In this document: positions 36,313 to 45,593 of the stretch, one piece after another
Layout of the letters: the number at the start of each line of letters is the position of its first letter
Position numbering within the stretch: position 1 is the stretch's first letter
Source of the DNA: Solirubrobacterales bacterium
GTDB lineage: Bacteria > Actinomycetota > Thermoleophilia > Solirubrobacterales > 70-9
DNA length: 64,000 bases
Direction: 5' to 3'
Assembly: GCA_035573435.1 (NCBI GenBank)
Contig: DATMZR010000006.1
Span: 205,357-269,356, forward strand
Notes under the pieces: model-generated
Database searches by the model: none
Told to the model about the DNA's origin: nothing
Seen by the model: the letters and a program-made list of their open reading frames with translations, nothing else
Translations under genes and position numbers: made by a program

Positions 36313-36748
36313 ACGCTTCGTCTACAGCGACTTGCCGGCGGCGTTGTCAATCGAGCGCCGTTCGTTCGAGACCCCGTGGTCGCTGGCGATGTTCGTGCTC
36401 GAGCTCTCCAAGCCCTCGGGCATCTGCCTCGCGGCCGCCACCGACGACGGACTGGTCGGCTACCTGGTCTGCTCGCGCTACGCCGACGTCTGGCACCTGA
36501 TGAACGTCGCCGTGCCTCCGGACAGGCGTCGCCAGGGGATCGCCAGCCAGCTTCTGGAGCACCTGTTCTCCGAAGCCGGGCCGGAAGCCCGCTACACGCT
36601 CGAAGTTCGGACCTCCAACGGAGGAGCGATCGCGATGTACGAGCGCTTCGGCTTCCGGCCGGCCGGCCACCGGCGCCGCTATTACCACGACAACGGGGAG
36701 GACGCGCTGATCATGTGGCTGGAGTCACCGGCCACCGTAGAAGCTTGA
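36293..36748 (+). CDS. rimI: ribosomal protein S18-alanine N-acetyltransferase RimI
   Basis: 151 residues. GNAT acetyltransferase: LSIERRSFETPWSLAMF (RimI start), WHLMNVAVPPDRRRQGIASQ (acetyl-CoA loop Q/RxxGxA), LEVRTSNGGAIAMYERFGF and the R-R-x-YY-x-NGEDALIMWL end. In actinobacteria rimI is commonly found between tsaB and tsaD. The TTG start lies within the tsaB end. Confidence 0.92.
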   Translation: MSEIRVRRFVYSDLPAALSIERRSFETPWSLAMFVLELSKPSGICLAAATDDGLVGYLVCSRYADVWHLMNVAVPPDRRRQGIASQLLEHLFSEAGPEARYTLEVRTSNGGAIAMYERFGFRPAGHRRRYYHDNGEDALIMWLESPATVEA

Positions 36749-37728
36749 TCCTGGCGATTGAAACCTCCTGCGACGACACGTGTGCAGCGGTGACGGACGG
36801 CGGTCGGATCAGGTCCAACGTCATCTCCTCGCAGGCCGGCGTGCACGACCGCTACGGAGGGGTGGTGCCGGAGGTGGCCTCTCGACACCACCTCCAGCTG
36901 GTCAATCCCGTGGTGGGCGCGGCGCTGTCCGAGGCCGACGTGGAGCTTGTGGACGTCGACGCGCTGGCGGTCACTCGGGGCCCCGGGCTGATCGGCGCGC
37001 TGCTGGTGGGGGTCACCACCGCCAAGGCCCTGGCCGCTGCGACCCGCAAGCCGCTGATCGGGGTCGACCATCTACACGGCCACGTGGCGGCCAACTTCCT
37101 CGAGCCCGAGCCGCTCCAACCCCCGTTTCTGTGCCTGATCGCGAGTGGCGGCCACACCCTGCTCGCCGGAGTGGTCGACCGCGGTGGCTTCGAGGTGCTC
37201 GGTCAAACGCTCGACGATGCGGCCGGAGAGGCGCTGGACAAGGGCGCGCGCCTGCTCGGGCTCGGATACCCGGGCGGGCCCGCGATCGAGCGCCTGGCGA
37301 CGGCCGGCGACCCGGGCGCCTTCGAGTTCCCGGTGGGAATGGCACGCGGCCCTGGCCTGGATTTCAGCTTCAGCGGCCTGAAGACGGCGCTTCTGTATGC
37401 GATCCGGAAGCTTGACGAGAGCGAGTTGTCCGAGCACCGCGCCGACCTCGCCGCCGGCTATCAGCATGCCGTGGTGGCTCAGCTGGTCGCCAAGCTCGAG
37501 CGGGCGCTCGACGCCGGGGAGTGGGAGGCGGTCGCCCTGGGAGGCGGCGTGGCCGCCAACGCGTTGCTCAGGGACCGAACCGGCAGGCTTTGTGCCGAGC
37601 GGGGGCTGCGGTTGAAGCTCGTGCCGGCCGAGCTCTGCACCGACAACGCGGCCATGATCGCGTCCGCCGCCCGCTTCATCGAGCCGGCCCCGTATCCCGA
37701 ATACCTGAGCTGGGACGCCCTCGCGTGA
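36745..37728 (+). CDS. tsaD: tRNA N6-adenosine threonylcarbamoyltransferase TsaD
   Basis: 327 residues from the TTG at 36745 (TTGA overlap with rimI). Catalytic subunit of t6A37 synthesis. LAIETSCDDTCAAVTDGG is the N-terminal motif. Also: GGVVPEVASRHHLQLVNPVV, the metal-binding HLHGHVAANFLEPE, LIASGGHTLLAGV, and ALGGGVAANALLRDR. GTGA overlap with the next gene. TsaC/Sua5, which supplies the substrate, is not in the window. Confidence 0.97.
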   Translation: MILAIETSCDDTCAAVTDGGRIRSNVISSQAGVHDRYGGVVPEVASRHHLQLVNPVVGAALSEADVELVDVDALAVTRGPGLIGALLVGVTTAKALAAATRKPLIGVDHLHGHVAANFLEPEPLQPPFLCLIASGGHTLLAGVVDRGGFEVLGQTLDDAAGEALDKGARLLGLGYPGGPAIERLATAGDPGAFEFPVGMARGPGLDFSFSGLKTALLYAIRKLDESELSEHRADLAAGYQHAVVAQLVAKLERALDAGEWEAVALGGGVAANALLRDRTGRLCAERGLRLKLVPAELCTDNAAMIASAARFIEPAPYPEYLSWDALA

Positions 37729-37973
37729 CGGCCGTGACGCTCTACACCAGACCGGGGTGCCACCTCTGCGACGAGGCGCGCCAAGCCATCCTGGGCCTGC
37801 GCGACGAGGTGCCGCCATTTGAGCTGCGCGAGGTGAACATCGCGCAGGACGAGGACCTCATGGCCCGCTACCTCGAGCGGATTCCGGTGGTCGTCGTCGA
37901 CGGCGAAGTCGTCTCGGAGCTGGAGCTGAACCTCGACGCGCTTCGGGCCATGCTGGATACTGTCCCGCGATGA
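37725..37973 (+). CDS. glutaredoxin-like protein (DUF836 type)
   Basis: 82 residues from the GTG at 37725. Thioredoxin fold with the CHLC active site (Cys12, Cys15) in VTLYTRPGCHLCDEARQAIL and the cis-Pro segment ERIPVVVVDGEVV. Probably a small thiol redox protein. Between tsaD and rex, its position next to a redox-sensing repressor may be meaningful. Its stop overlaps the ATG of the predicted mini-frame before rex. Confidence 0.88.
   Translation: MTAVTLYTRPGCHLCDEARQAILGLRDEVPPFELREVNIAQDEDLMARYLERIPVVVVDGEVVSELELNLDALRAMLDTVPR
37958..37963 (+). promoter_or_regulatory. -10 candidate TACTGT for a rex-specific transcript
   Basis: Lies inside the end of the glutaredoxin gene, 6 bases before the ATG at 37970. 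Confidence 0.35.
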
Positions 37974-38002
37974 CCAGCTGGCCAGGATTCGAGACCCGAT
38001 GA
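37970..38002 (+). CDS. predicted 10-residue mini-frame bridging the glutaredoxin-like gene and rex
   Basis: Reads MTSWPGFETR then TGA. The ATG overlaps the upstream stop (ATGA) and its own TGA overlaps the rex ATG (ATGA), so ribosomes could pass from one gene to the next through it. TACTGT 6 bases upstream could also start it leaderlessly. Unproven. Confidence 0.35.
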   Translation: MTSWPGFETR

Positions 38003-38670
38003 GTGACGTAATAGTGGCTGACGACACCGCAGCGGACCTGGCCCTGTCGGACGGCGACCGACTTTCGCTGGGGGTTGCGGCGCGACTGTCGCGCTATCTC
38101 CAGGTTCTGATCCAGGCTCGGAAGATGGGCAAGGAGACGATCTCCTCCCAGGAGCTGGCTGAGTACACGCACATCAACTCGACTCAGATCCGCCGCGACC
38201 TGTCGGGATTCGGCAAGTTCGGCAAGCGCGGGGTCGGCTACCGCGTCGACTCGCTGGTGGACCAGATCCGCAGGATCCTCCGCAGCTCCGGGCAGCACAA
38301 CATCGTCCTCTTCGGGGCCGGGCATCTGGGCCAGGCGATCGCCAGCTCGGACATCTTCGCCGACCACGGGTTCCAGATCGTGGCCATCTTCGACGTGGAG
38401 CCCGACCTGGTCGGTCAGCAGTTCGGCGACGTCGAGGTGCGCAACGTCGACGATCTGGAGCGGGTGGTCGAGGACCAGGACGTGGTGGTCGGTGTGCTCG
38501 CCGTTCCTTCCTCCGCGGCGCAGGGCGTGGCGGATCGACTGGTCGACGCAGGGGTCAAGATCGTGTTCAACTACTCAGAGCAGTTGCTCCAGGTGCCGCC
38601 GGACGTGACGGTGCATACCTCGAGCCCCGCCGTCGACCTGCTCTATGCCCTTTACTTCTACCTGACCTGA
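37999..38670 (+). CDS. rex: redox-sensing transcriptional repressor Rex
   Basis: 223 residues. Dimeric repressor that releases DNA when NADH/NAD+ rises. N-terminal winged helix: RLSRYLQVLIQARKMGKETI, SSQELAEYTHINSTQIRRDL and SGFGKFGKRGVGYRVDSL (Rex signature). C-terminal Rossmann domain: NIVLFGAGHLGQAIASSDIF, AIFDVEPDLVG and domain-swap C-terminus. I found no Rex-type TTGTGA...TCACAA operator in the window. Confidence 0.97.
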   Translation: MSDVIVADDTAADLALSDGDRLSLGVAARLSRYLQVLIQARKMGKETISSQELAEYTHINSTQIRRDLSGFGKFGKRGVGYRVDSLVDQIRRILRSSGQHNIVLFGAGHLGQAIASSDIFADHGFQIVAIFDVEPDLVGQQFGDVEVRNVDDLERVVEDQDVVVGVLAVPSSAAQGVADRLVDAGVKIVFNYSEQLLQVPPDVTVHTSSPAVDLLYALYFYLT

Positions 38671-38729
38671 CCCTCAAGCTGGATGGGAGCACCGAGCTCC
38701 GAGAAGGGAATGCTGGGCGAGGTGCGAGC

Positions 38730-39923
38730 ATGGTGATGGACTCAGGCGGTCGCTCGGACGCCGAGGCTGCAGGACACCTGGACCTCGGGCGGGTGCGGGA
38801 GCTGTTCGATGCCTCCACCGACTTCACGATCGGGCTCGAGGAGGAGTTCGCGATCGTCGATCCGGAGAGCCTCGAGCTGCTTCACCGTTTCGAGGACCTG
38901 TACGCGGCCTGTCTTCAGGACGAGCGGCTGGCGGAGTCCGCCGCCGGGGAGCTGATCGCCTCCGAGATCGAGATTCGCTCCGGGCGGGCCGAGACGTTTG
39001 CAGAGGCTATGGAGCTCCAGCGCGAGCATCGGGCGCGGCTGTTCATTCTGGCCGAGCGGATGGGGCTCGCCCTCGCCGCCACGGGCACCCATCCATGGGC
39101 CAGCTACCTGGACCAGCAGATCATCGACACGCCCCATTACGCGAGGCTTCGCGAGGAGCTCCGCTGGGTTGCCCAGCGAAACAACACTTGGAGCCTTCAC
39201 GTCCACGTGGGCGTGCGCGGTGCCGATCGCGCTGTCGCCGTATGCGACCACATGCGCGGCGTGCTGCCGGCGCTCCTGGCGCTGTCCGCGAACTCGCCGT
39301 TTCTGGACGGCCACGACACCGGCCTCAGCTCGGTCCGCACGGAGATCTTCACGCGCACCTTCCCTCGCTGCGGGATCCACGAGCCATTCGGGGGCTGGGA
39401 CGCCTACAAGGACTTCATCGAGCTCTTGGTTCGCACCAACTCGATCGTCGAAGCCACGCAGCTGTGGTGGAGCGTCCGCCCACACCACATCTTCGGCACC
39501 GTTGAGGTGCGAATCTGTGACGCCCAGATCGGCGGAGAGGAATCGTTCGCGCTCGCGGCCTTGATGACCGCGTGCGTCGCGCAGAGTGCGCTGGACTACG
39601 ACGGGGGCCTGCTCCCCGAGCCCCTGGGCCAGCGCGAGATCGAGGAGAACCTGTGGCGCGCGATCCGCCACGGCACGGAGGGCAGGATGATCGATTTCGA
39701 CCGCGGTGAGGAGCTGCCGGCGCTGGAGGCCGTCGAGCGGTTGCTCGAGTGGACCGCGCCGGCCCGCCAATCGCTGGGGCTCGACCTCGCGCTGCCCGAG
39801 CTGAACGGCGCGCGGCGTGCCCAGCAGGCACTCAGCGCGGGCGCGTCCATCGAGGAGATCTATCGTGAGGCCGTGGCCGAGACCAGACGCACGTACGTCC
39901 CCGAAGGAGTGTCGACGAAGTGA
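38730..39923 (+). CDS. carboxylate-amine ligase, GCS2/YbdK family
   Basis: 397 residues. FTIGLEEEFAIVDPESLELL (family start), ELIASEIEIRSGRAETFAEA, TGTHPWASYLDQQIIDTPHY, NNTWSLHVHVGVRGADRAV and FGTVEVRICDAQIGGEESFA are GCS2 hallmarks. The family joins a carboxylate, usually glutamate gamma-carboxyl, to an amine such as cysteine. An actinobacterial role in gamma-glutamyl compounds is plausible; the true substrate is open. The start reads ATG GTG ATG, so 38736 is an alternative. GTGA overlap with the next gene. Confidence 0.9.
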   Translation: MVMDSGGRSDAEAAGHLDLGRVRELFDASTDFTIGLEEEFAIVDPESLELLHRFEDLYAACLQDERLAESAAGELIASEIEIRSGRAETFAEAMELQREHRARLFILAERMGLALAATGTHPWASYLDQQIIDTPHYARLREELRWVAQRNNTWSLHVHVGVRGADRAVAVCDHMRGVLPALLALSANSPFLDGHDTGLSSVRTEIFTRTFPRCGIHEPFGGWDAYKDFIELLVRTNSIVEATQLWWSVRPHHIFGTVEVRICDAQIGGEESFALAALMTACVAQSALDYDGGLLPEPLGQREIEENLWRAIRHGTEGRMIDFDRGEELPALEAVERLLEWTAPARQSLGLDLALPELNGARRAQQALSAGASIEEIYREAVAETRRTYVPEGVSTK

Positions 39924-40351
39924 ACGACGAGCAGAGCCAGGAGCCGAGGGAGCCCGGACAGCCGAGCCAGGAGGAGCTTCGCCAGCAGATCGAGGAGCAG
40001 CTGCGCAAGGTCAGGGTCCAGGATCTGCTGCTCGAGAGCGTGGTGAGCGTGATCAACCTCTCCGCTCGCCGGATCGCCAAGGATGATGAGCGTGACCTGG
40101 AGCAGGCCCGGGTCGGGATCGAGGCGGTGCGGGCCATCGTCGATCTGCTCGACGACGATGCGGCGAAGCAGGTGCGGAGCGCTCTCTCCGAGATCCAGGT
40201 GCTGTATGCCAGACACGCGGGGGGTGACGCCGGGGAGCCGAAGGAAGGAGGCGAGGCGCCGCAGCCGGGAGGCGAGGCGCCGCCACGCGAGGGTGCGCAG
40301 CGCGAGCCCTCCAGGCTCTGGACACCGCCCGGAAGCACGCCTCCCCGCTAG
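39920..40351 (+). CDS. DUF1844-like protein
   Basis: 143 residues, soluble. The middle (LLLESVVSVINLSARRIAKD, then DLEQARVGIEAVRAIVDLLD) fits the helical DUF1844 family. N- and C-termini are Gln/Glu- and Pro/Gly-rich and low in complexity. Translationally coupled to the ligase by GTGA. Function unknown. Confidence 0.75.
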   Translation: MNDEQSQEPREPGQPSQEELRQQIEEQLRKVRVQDLLLESVVSVINLSARRIAKDDERDLEQARVGIEAVRAIVDLLDDDAAKQVRSALSEIQVLYARHAGGDAGEPKEGGEAPQPGGEAPPREGAQREPSRLWTPPGSTPPR

Positions 40352-40421
40352 ACTCCGCGCGCTTCAGAGCCGGGAGTTCCCCAACGCGGCCCGCTGCTCG
40401 CAAGCCCCCTAGGACTCAGAC

Positions 40422-42509
40422 TTGACCGACTTCCTAACCGACTACGGCGTGGTCATCGCGCTCGTCTGCGCTGGCGCCGCTGTCGTCTACGGCGTGCTGG
40501 TCACGCAGCGCCTGCTCGCGCTGTCGCCGGGCAGCGACCGTATGCGCGAGATTTCGGGCGCCGTCCAGGAGGGCGCCAAGGCCTACCTGAGCCGCCAGTA
40601 CTTGATCATCGCGCTGGTCGCCGTACCGCTCGCGATCCTGCTCGCGATCCTCCAGGACGTCGTCACGGGCATCGGCTTCGTGATCGGCGGCGTGCTCTCG
40701 GGCTCGGCCGGCTTCATCGGCATGAACCTGTCCGTGCGCGCGAACGCGCGCGTCGCCGAGGCGGCGCGCGGCGGCGTTCCGCCGGCGCTGGACGTCGCCT
40801 TCAAGGGCGGCTCGGTCACGGGCATGTTGGTGGTCGGCATGGCGCTGCTCGGCGTCGCCGGCTACTTCGGCATCCTCGTGCTCGCCGACAAGACCGACAA
40901 GGAGGCCGTCGACGCGCTCATCGGCCTCGGCTTCGGCGGCTCGCTGATCTCGGTCTTCGCCCGTCTCGGCGGCGGCATCTTCACCAAGGCCGCCGACGTC
41001 GGCGCCGACCTGGTCGGCAAGGTCGAGGCGGGGATCCCCGAGGACGACCCGCGCAACCCGGCCGTGATCGCCGACAACGTCGGCGACAACGTCGGCGACT
41101 GCGCCGGCATGGCGGCCGACCTCTTCGAGACCTACGCGGTCACTTCGGTGGCCGTGATGCTGCTCGGGGTGCTCTCGTTCGACACCGGCTTCGCCCGCGA
41201 GGTGGCGATCTACCCGCTGGTGATCGGCGCCGTGGCGATTATCGCCTCGATCATCGGCGCGCTGGCGGTGCGGACCACAACCGACAAGGTCGAGGGCGCG
41301 CTATATCGCGGCCTGATCATCTCGGGCGGGCTCTCGGCGCTGGCGTTCTACCCGATCACCAAGTGGCTGATGGAGGACCCGCTGGACCTCGGCGTGCTCG
41401 GCTCGGGCGGCGCGCTGGCCGGCGCGAGCGTCACCGACCTGTGGCTGTGCGGGCTGATCGGCGTCGCCGTCACCGCCGGACTGTTCGTGATCACCGACTA
41501 CTACACGTCCACGCGGTTCAGGCCGGTGAAGACGATCTCGCGGGCTTCACAGACGGGCCACGCGACCAACATCATCCAGGGTCTCGCGCAGGGCTTTCAG
41601 TCGACCGCGCTGCCGGCGCTGCTGATCGCGTTCGCGATCCTCGCCGCCAACGAGCTGGCCGGGATTTACGGCATCGGCATCGCGGTGATGGCGCAGCTCT
41701 CGCTGTGCGGCCTGATCGTGGCGCTCGACGCGTTCGGCCCGATCACCGACAACGCCGGCGGCATCGCCGAGATGGCGGAGCTGCCCGAGTCCGTCCGCAA
41801 CGTCACCGACCCGCTCGACGCTGTCGGCAACACCACCAAGGCGGTCACCAAGGGCTACGCGATCGGCTCGGCCGCGCTCGCGGCCCTGGTGCTGTTCTCA
41901 GCGTTCAAGGCGGAGTTGGCTCCCGAGGCGCCGTCGAACTTCGACCTCGGCGGGCTGTTCAACCTGTCGAGTCCGGACGTATTGATCGGCCTGCTGGTTG
42001 GCGGGATCATGGTCTACCTGTTCGCCGCGCTCGCCATTGAGGCGGTCGGGCGCGCGGGCGGCCAGGTGGTCGAGGAGGTGCGCAAGCAGTTCCGCGAGCA
42101 CCCGGGGATCATGGAGGGCACCGAGAAGCCCGAGTACGGGCGCACCGTGGGAATCGTCACCGCGGCGGCGCAGCGGGAGATGATCTTGCCGTCGCTCATC
42201 CCGATCGTTGTCCCGACGATTGTCGGGCTGCTCTCGGTCGACGCCCTCGGCGGACTGCTGATCGGGGTCATCGTCGTCGGGCTGTTCATGGCCCTGTCGA
42301 TGACCGCTGGCGGCGGCGCGTGGGACAACGCCAAGAAGTTGATTGAGGACGGCGCCTACGGCGGAAAGGGCTCCGAGGCCCACGCCGCAGCGGTCACCGG
42401 CGACACGGTCGGCGACCCCTACAAGGACACCGCCGGCCCGGCGATCAACCCGATGATCAAGGTGGCGAACATCGTCGCCATCCTGATCATCCCCATCGTT
42501 CACTTCTAG
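40422..42509 (+). CDS. hppA: membrane-bound proton-pumping pyrophosphatase (K+-independent type)
   Basis: 695 residues with about 16 membrane helices. Hydrolyses PPi and pumps protons. The PPi site motif is [20 protein letters not shown], followed by [20 protein letters not shown]. The segment [20 protein letters not shown] has Lys where K+-dependent enzymes have Ala, which marks the K+-independent H+-pump class. [17 protein letters not shown] is the conserved end. Start TTG at 40422. A -10-like TAGACT lies at 40349-40354 on the upstream stop codon. Confidence 0.96.
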   Translation: MTDFLTDYGVVIALVCAGAAVVYGVLVTQRLLALSPGSDRMREISGAVQEGAKAYLSRQYLIIALVAVPLAILLAILQDVVTGIGFVIGGVLSGSAGFIGMNLSVRANARVAEAARGGVPPALDVAFKGGSVTGMLVVGMALLGVAGYFGILVLADKTDKEAVDALIGLGFGGSLISVFARLGGGIFTKAADVGADLVGKVEAGIPEDDPRNPAVIADNVGDNVGDCAGMAADLFETYAVTSVAVMLLGVLSFDTGFAREVAIYPLVIGAVAIIASIIGALAVRTTTDKVEGALYRGLIISGGLSALAFYPITKWLMEDPLDLGVLGSGGALAGASVTDLWLCGLIGVAVTAGLFVITDYYTSTRFRPVKTISRASQTGHATNIIQGLAQGFQSTALPALLIAFAILAANELAGIYGIGIAVMAQLSLCGLIVALDAFGPITDNAGGIAEMAELPESVRNVTDPLDAVGNTTKAVTKGYAIGSAALAALVLFSAFKAELAPEAPSNFDLGGLFNLSSPDVLIGLLVGGIMVYLFAALAIEAVGRAGGQVVEEVRKQFREHPGIMEGTEKPEYGRTVGIVTAAAQREMILPSLIPIVVPTIVGLLSVDALGGLLIGVIVVGLFMALSMTAGGGAWDNAKKLIEDGAYGGKGSEAHAAAVTGDTVGDPYKDTAGPAINPMIKVANIVAILIIPIVHF

Positions 42510-42547
42510 GCGAGAACACCGCACTGTCGGGTCCGCGGTGCGCGGCA

Positions 42548-42553
42548 TAGGCT
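42548..42553 (+). promoter_or_regulatory. -10 hexamer TAGGCT for the alpha-hydroxy-acid oxidase gene
   Basis: Ends 6 bases before the GTG at 42560. Confidence 0.5.
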
Positions 42554-42559
42554 TGCGCC

Positions 42560-43645
42560 GTGGAAGCTCCGGAAGGCGGTGCGCCTCCGCTCAACGTCGC
42601 CGATTACGAGCGCCTGGCCGCTGAGGCGCTGGAGCCAGGAGCCTACGGGTACTTCGCCGGTGGCGCAGGGGACGAGCGGACGCTGCGCGAGAACGTCTCG
42701 GCGTTCGCCCGCTGGCGGCTGCGGCCGCGGGTGCTGGTCGATGTCTCTGAGGTCCACACCCGCACGACCGTGCTGGGCGAGCAGCTGTCGATGCCGATCC
42801 TGGTCGCCCCGGTCGCGTTCCAGCGGCTTGCTCACCCGGACGGGGAGGCGGGGATGGCGCGGGCCGCGGCGGATGCGGGGACGGTGATGTGCCTTTCCAC
42901 CCTCGCCACCGCGTCACCCGGCGAAGTGGCGGCCACGGCGCCCGGCACGCGGCTTTGGTTCCAGCTCTACTGCTTCCGCGACCGCGGCGTGACCAGGGCG
43001 CTGCTCTCCGAAGCGGTCGAGGCCGGGTTCCGCGCCATCGCGCTGACCGTGGACGCCCCGCGACCGGGCCGGCGGGAGCGCGACCTGCGGAGCGGCTTCC
43101 GGTTGCCGGCGAACCTCCCCGTGCCGGGCGTCGCGAAAGCGACCGGATCCGATGACGCGCCCATCAGCGTTGCCGAGGTGCTCGGCCTGGTGGACCCGGC
43201 GCTTGGCTGGACAGACCTCGAAGCGCTGGTCTCGGACTCGAGCCTACCCGTGCTGGTCAAGGGTGTGATGACCCCTGAGGATGCGGTGCTGGCCGCAGAT
43301 CGGGGCGCGGCCGGAGTGATCGTCTCCAACCACGGCGGTCGCCAGCTCGATGGCGTCGCGGCCACCGTCGACGCGGTCGCGGAGGTGGCGGAGGCGGTTG
43401 GAGATCGGGTCGAGGTGCTGATGGACGGCGGGGTCAGGCGGGGATCCGACGTAGTGACGGCGCTGGCCCTCGGCGCCCGCGCGGTGCTGGTCGGGCGTCC
43501 TGCGCTTTGGGGCCTGGCTGCGGCAGGGGAAGCTGGGGCCGGACGGGTGCTCGGGCTGCTTCGCGACGAGCTCGAGCTCGCCCTGGCGCTCTGCGGCTGC
43601 CCAGGGCCGGAGGCGGTCTCGCGGGCGCACGTGCAGCGGACCTGA
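42560..43645 (+). CDS. FMN-dependent alpha-hydroxy-acid oxidase/dehydrogenase
   Basis: 361 residues. TIM-barrel FMN enzyme of the lactate/glycolate/mandelate family. YFAGGAGDERTLRENVSAF, MPILVAPVAFQRLAHPDGE, WFQLYCFRDRG, VLVKGVMTPEDAVLAADRG (FMN Lys), VSNHGGRQLDGV (catalytic His/Arg) and EVLMDGGVRRGSDVVTALAL are present. The exact hydroxy acid is not given by sequence; lactate or glycolate are the usual ones. Confidence 0.92.
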   Translation: MEAPEGGAPPLNVADYERLAAEALEPGAYGYFAGGAGDERTLRENVSAFARWRLRPRVLVDVSEVHTRTTVLGEQLSMPILVAPVAFQRLAHPDGEAGMARAAADAGTVMCLSTLATASPGEVAATAPGTRLWFQLYCFRDRGVTRALLSEAVEAGFRAIALTVDAPRPGRRERDLRSGFRLPANLPVPGVAKATGSDDAPISVAEVLGLVDPALGWTDLEALVSDSSLPVLVKGVMTPEDAVLAADRGAAGVIVSNHGGRQLDGVAATVDAVAEVAEAVGDRVEVLMDGGVRRGSDVVTALALGARAVLVGRPALWGLAAAGEAGAGRVLGLLRDELELALALCGCPGPEAVSRAHVQRT

Positions 43646-43650
43646 AAGGA

Positions 43651-43667
43651 AGCGGCATGAAGCCGCT
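43651..43667 (+). terminator. short hairpin after the oxidase gene
   Basis: AGCGGC and GCCGCT form a 6-bp stem around a 5-base loop, 5 bases after the stop codon; no U-run. Weak evidence. Confidence 0.3.
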
Positions 43668-43678
43668 CAGGCGCCGCC

Positions 43679-43684
43679 TATAGT
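43679..43684 (+). promoter_or_regulatory. -10 hexamer TATAGT for the first APC/UspA permease
   Basis: Near-consensus TATAGT, 8 bases before the ATG at 43693. Confidence 0.6.
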
Positions 43685-43692
43685 CGGGTCAG

Positions 43693-45576
43693 ATGGCCGA
43701 GAGGATCCCCAGAGAAGAATCCCTGCGCCGCGTGCACGGCGTCGGGGCACTGTTCTCGGCGGCCTACGGGAACGTAGGCTCGTCGATCTACTACGCGCTC
43801 GGCGTCGTGGCGAGCTTTGCGCTCGGCCTGACCCCGGTGACGTTCCTGATCGCCGGGCTCATCTTCGCCTTCACCGCCGCCACCTACATCGAGGCGACGG
43901 TGATGTACCCGGAGGCCGGGGGGTCGGCGAGCTTCGCGCGCCATGCGTTCAACGAGGTGGTCAGCTTCATCGCCGGCTGGGGTCAGATGCTCAACTACAT
44001 CATCACGGCCGCGATCTCGGCCTTCTTCATACCCCACTACCTGGCGGTGTTCTGGCCGTCCCTTGGTCACGGCCCAGGCGACGTGATCGCCGGGATCACA
44101 CTGGTAGCCCTGCTGGCGGCGCTCAACGTCAAGGGGACTCAGGAGTCCTCGCGGGTGAACCTGGTGCTCGCGATCGGCGACCTGGCCACCCAGGTCCTGC
44201 TGGTCGTCATTGGGATCGCGCTCGTGCTGGACCCGGCCACGCTGGTCGACAATGTCCACCTCGGCGTCGCACCGACCTGGGGCGACGCCGCGCTCGGGAT
44301 CGCCGTCGGGATGATCGCCTATACGGGGATCGAGACGATCTCGAACATGGCGGAGGAAGCGCGCGACGCAGAGCGGACCGTGCCCGATGGCACCCGGCTC
44401 GTGGTGCTCGCCGTGCTGGGCCTCTACGTGCTGCTGCCAGTCATCGCCCTGTCGGCAATGCCGGTGACCGAGGGCCCCGCCGGCCATTTCTCGACCGAGC
44501 TGGGGACGAAGTTCGCCGGCGACCCGGTGCTTGGGATCGTGGAGAACCTGGGGCTCAGCGCGGGCCTCACGGACGCGATGCGGATCTACGTCGGGATTTT
44601 GGCGGCCGTGATCCTCCTGATCGCCACCAACGCGGCGTTGATCGGCGTCTCGCGGCTGACCTTTTCGATGGGCCACCACCGCCAGCTCCCCGAGCGGCTG
44701 CGCCGGGTGCATCCGCGTTTCAACACTCCCTATATCGCGATCCTGGTCTTTTCGGGGGTCGCTGCGCTGACCATGGTGCCTGGGAAGACAGACTTCCTGG
44801 CGACGATGTACTCGTTTGGTGCCATGCTCTCGTTCACCGTGGCGCACGTCTCGGTGCTGCGATTACGGCAGAAGTTCCCCGACGCGAAGCGGGGTTGGAA
44901 GCCCCGCTGGAACTTCCGTTTCCGGGGCGTCGAGCTGCCCCTGACGGCGGTCCTCGGCGGCCTCGGCACGTTCTCGGCCTGGATCGTGGTGATGGCTCTC
45001 AACCTCCGCACCCTGGTCGTCGGCGCCGGCTGGATGCTGCTCGGGATCGTCGTCTACTACTCCTACCGGCGCCGCTGCGAGTTGCCGCTGGCGCAGACGG
45101 TCAAGGTGGTGACTCCCGAGCCACTCGGTGTCCAGGAGATCGAATACCAGAGCGTGTTGGTGGCCTTCGAGGCAGACGAGCCCTTCTCGGAGGAGGCGGT
45201 GGCCACCGCCGTTCGGCTCGCCGGGCGGCGGCGGCGCGGGATCCACGTCCTGGGGATCGTCAACATCCCGACCAGCCTGCCGCTGGACGCGCCGCTCCCG
45301 GAGCCGGAATCCGAGGCGCAGACCAAAATCGAGCAGGCAAAGCTGATCGGTGGCATGAGGGTCACGGGCAGCGTCCAGCGGGTGCGCCCAGGGCAGGGGG
45401 GGCAGGCCATCGTCGAGGAGGCGCGCGCGATCAAGGCGGCCGCAATCGTGATGCCGCTTCGCTACCGGAACGGGACCCCTCTGTACGGGAAGACGCTCCA
45501 GACCGTGCTCGCGGAGCGACCGTGCCGCGTGATCGTCGCCGCCAGGCCGGGCGAGAGGCTTCCGACGGCCGCCTAG
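43693..45576 (+). CDS. APC-superfamily permease with C-terminal UspA-like domain (copy 1)
   Basis: 627 residues. About 12 membrane helices to residue 460 (FSAAYGNVGSSIYYALGVVA near the start, then TYIEATVMYPEAGGSASFAR, IAYTGIETISNMAEEARDAE). Residues about 480-620 are a cytoplasmic universal-stress-type domain (YQSVLVAFEADEPFSEEAVA ... TVLAERPCRVIVAARPG). This layout is found beside TrkA/Ceo proteins in actinobacteria, and related APC proteins (KimA group) move K+. K+ transport is inference here; an amino acid or amine substrate remains possible. Confidence 0.85.
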   Translation: MAERIPREESLRRVHGVGALFSAAYGNVGSSIYYALGVVASFALGLTPVTFLIAGLIFAFTAATYIEATVMYPEAGGSASFARHAFNEVVSFIAGWGQMLNYIITAAISAFFIPHYLAVFWPSLGHGPGDVIAGITLVALLAALNVKGTQESSRVNLVLAIGDLATQVLLVVIGIALVLDPATLVDNVHLGVAPTWGDAALGIAVGMIAYTGIETISNMAEEARDAERTVPDGTRLVVLAVLGLYVLLPVIALSAMPVTEGPAGHFSTELGTKFAGDPVLGIVENLGLSAGLTDAMRIYVGILAAVILLIATNAALIGVSRLTFSMGHHRQLPERLRRVHPRFNTPYIAILVFSGVAALTMVPGKTDFLATMYSFGAMLSFTVAHVSVLRLRQKFPDAKRGWKPRWNFRFRGVELPLTAVLGGLGTFSAWIVVMALNLRTLVVGAGWMLLGIVVYYSYRRRCELPLAQTVKVVTPEPLGVQEIEYQSVLVAFEADEPFSEEAVATAVRLAGRRRRGIHVLGIVNIPTSLPLDAPLPEPESEAQTKIEQAKLIGGMRVTGSVQRVRPGQGGQAIVEEARAIKAAAIVMPLRYRNGTPLYGKTLQTVLAERPCRVIVAARPGERLPTAA

Positions 45577-45593
45577 GAGAGAATTCCGCCGGC

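Noticed and set aside
38710..38736. Eight-codon frame (MLGEVRAW) ending in TGATG before the GCS2-type ligase gene
   Set aside because: Any ATG GTG ATG start creates a TGA in the next frame, and there is no -10 element at the leaderless spacing before the mini-frame.
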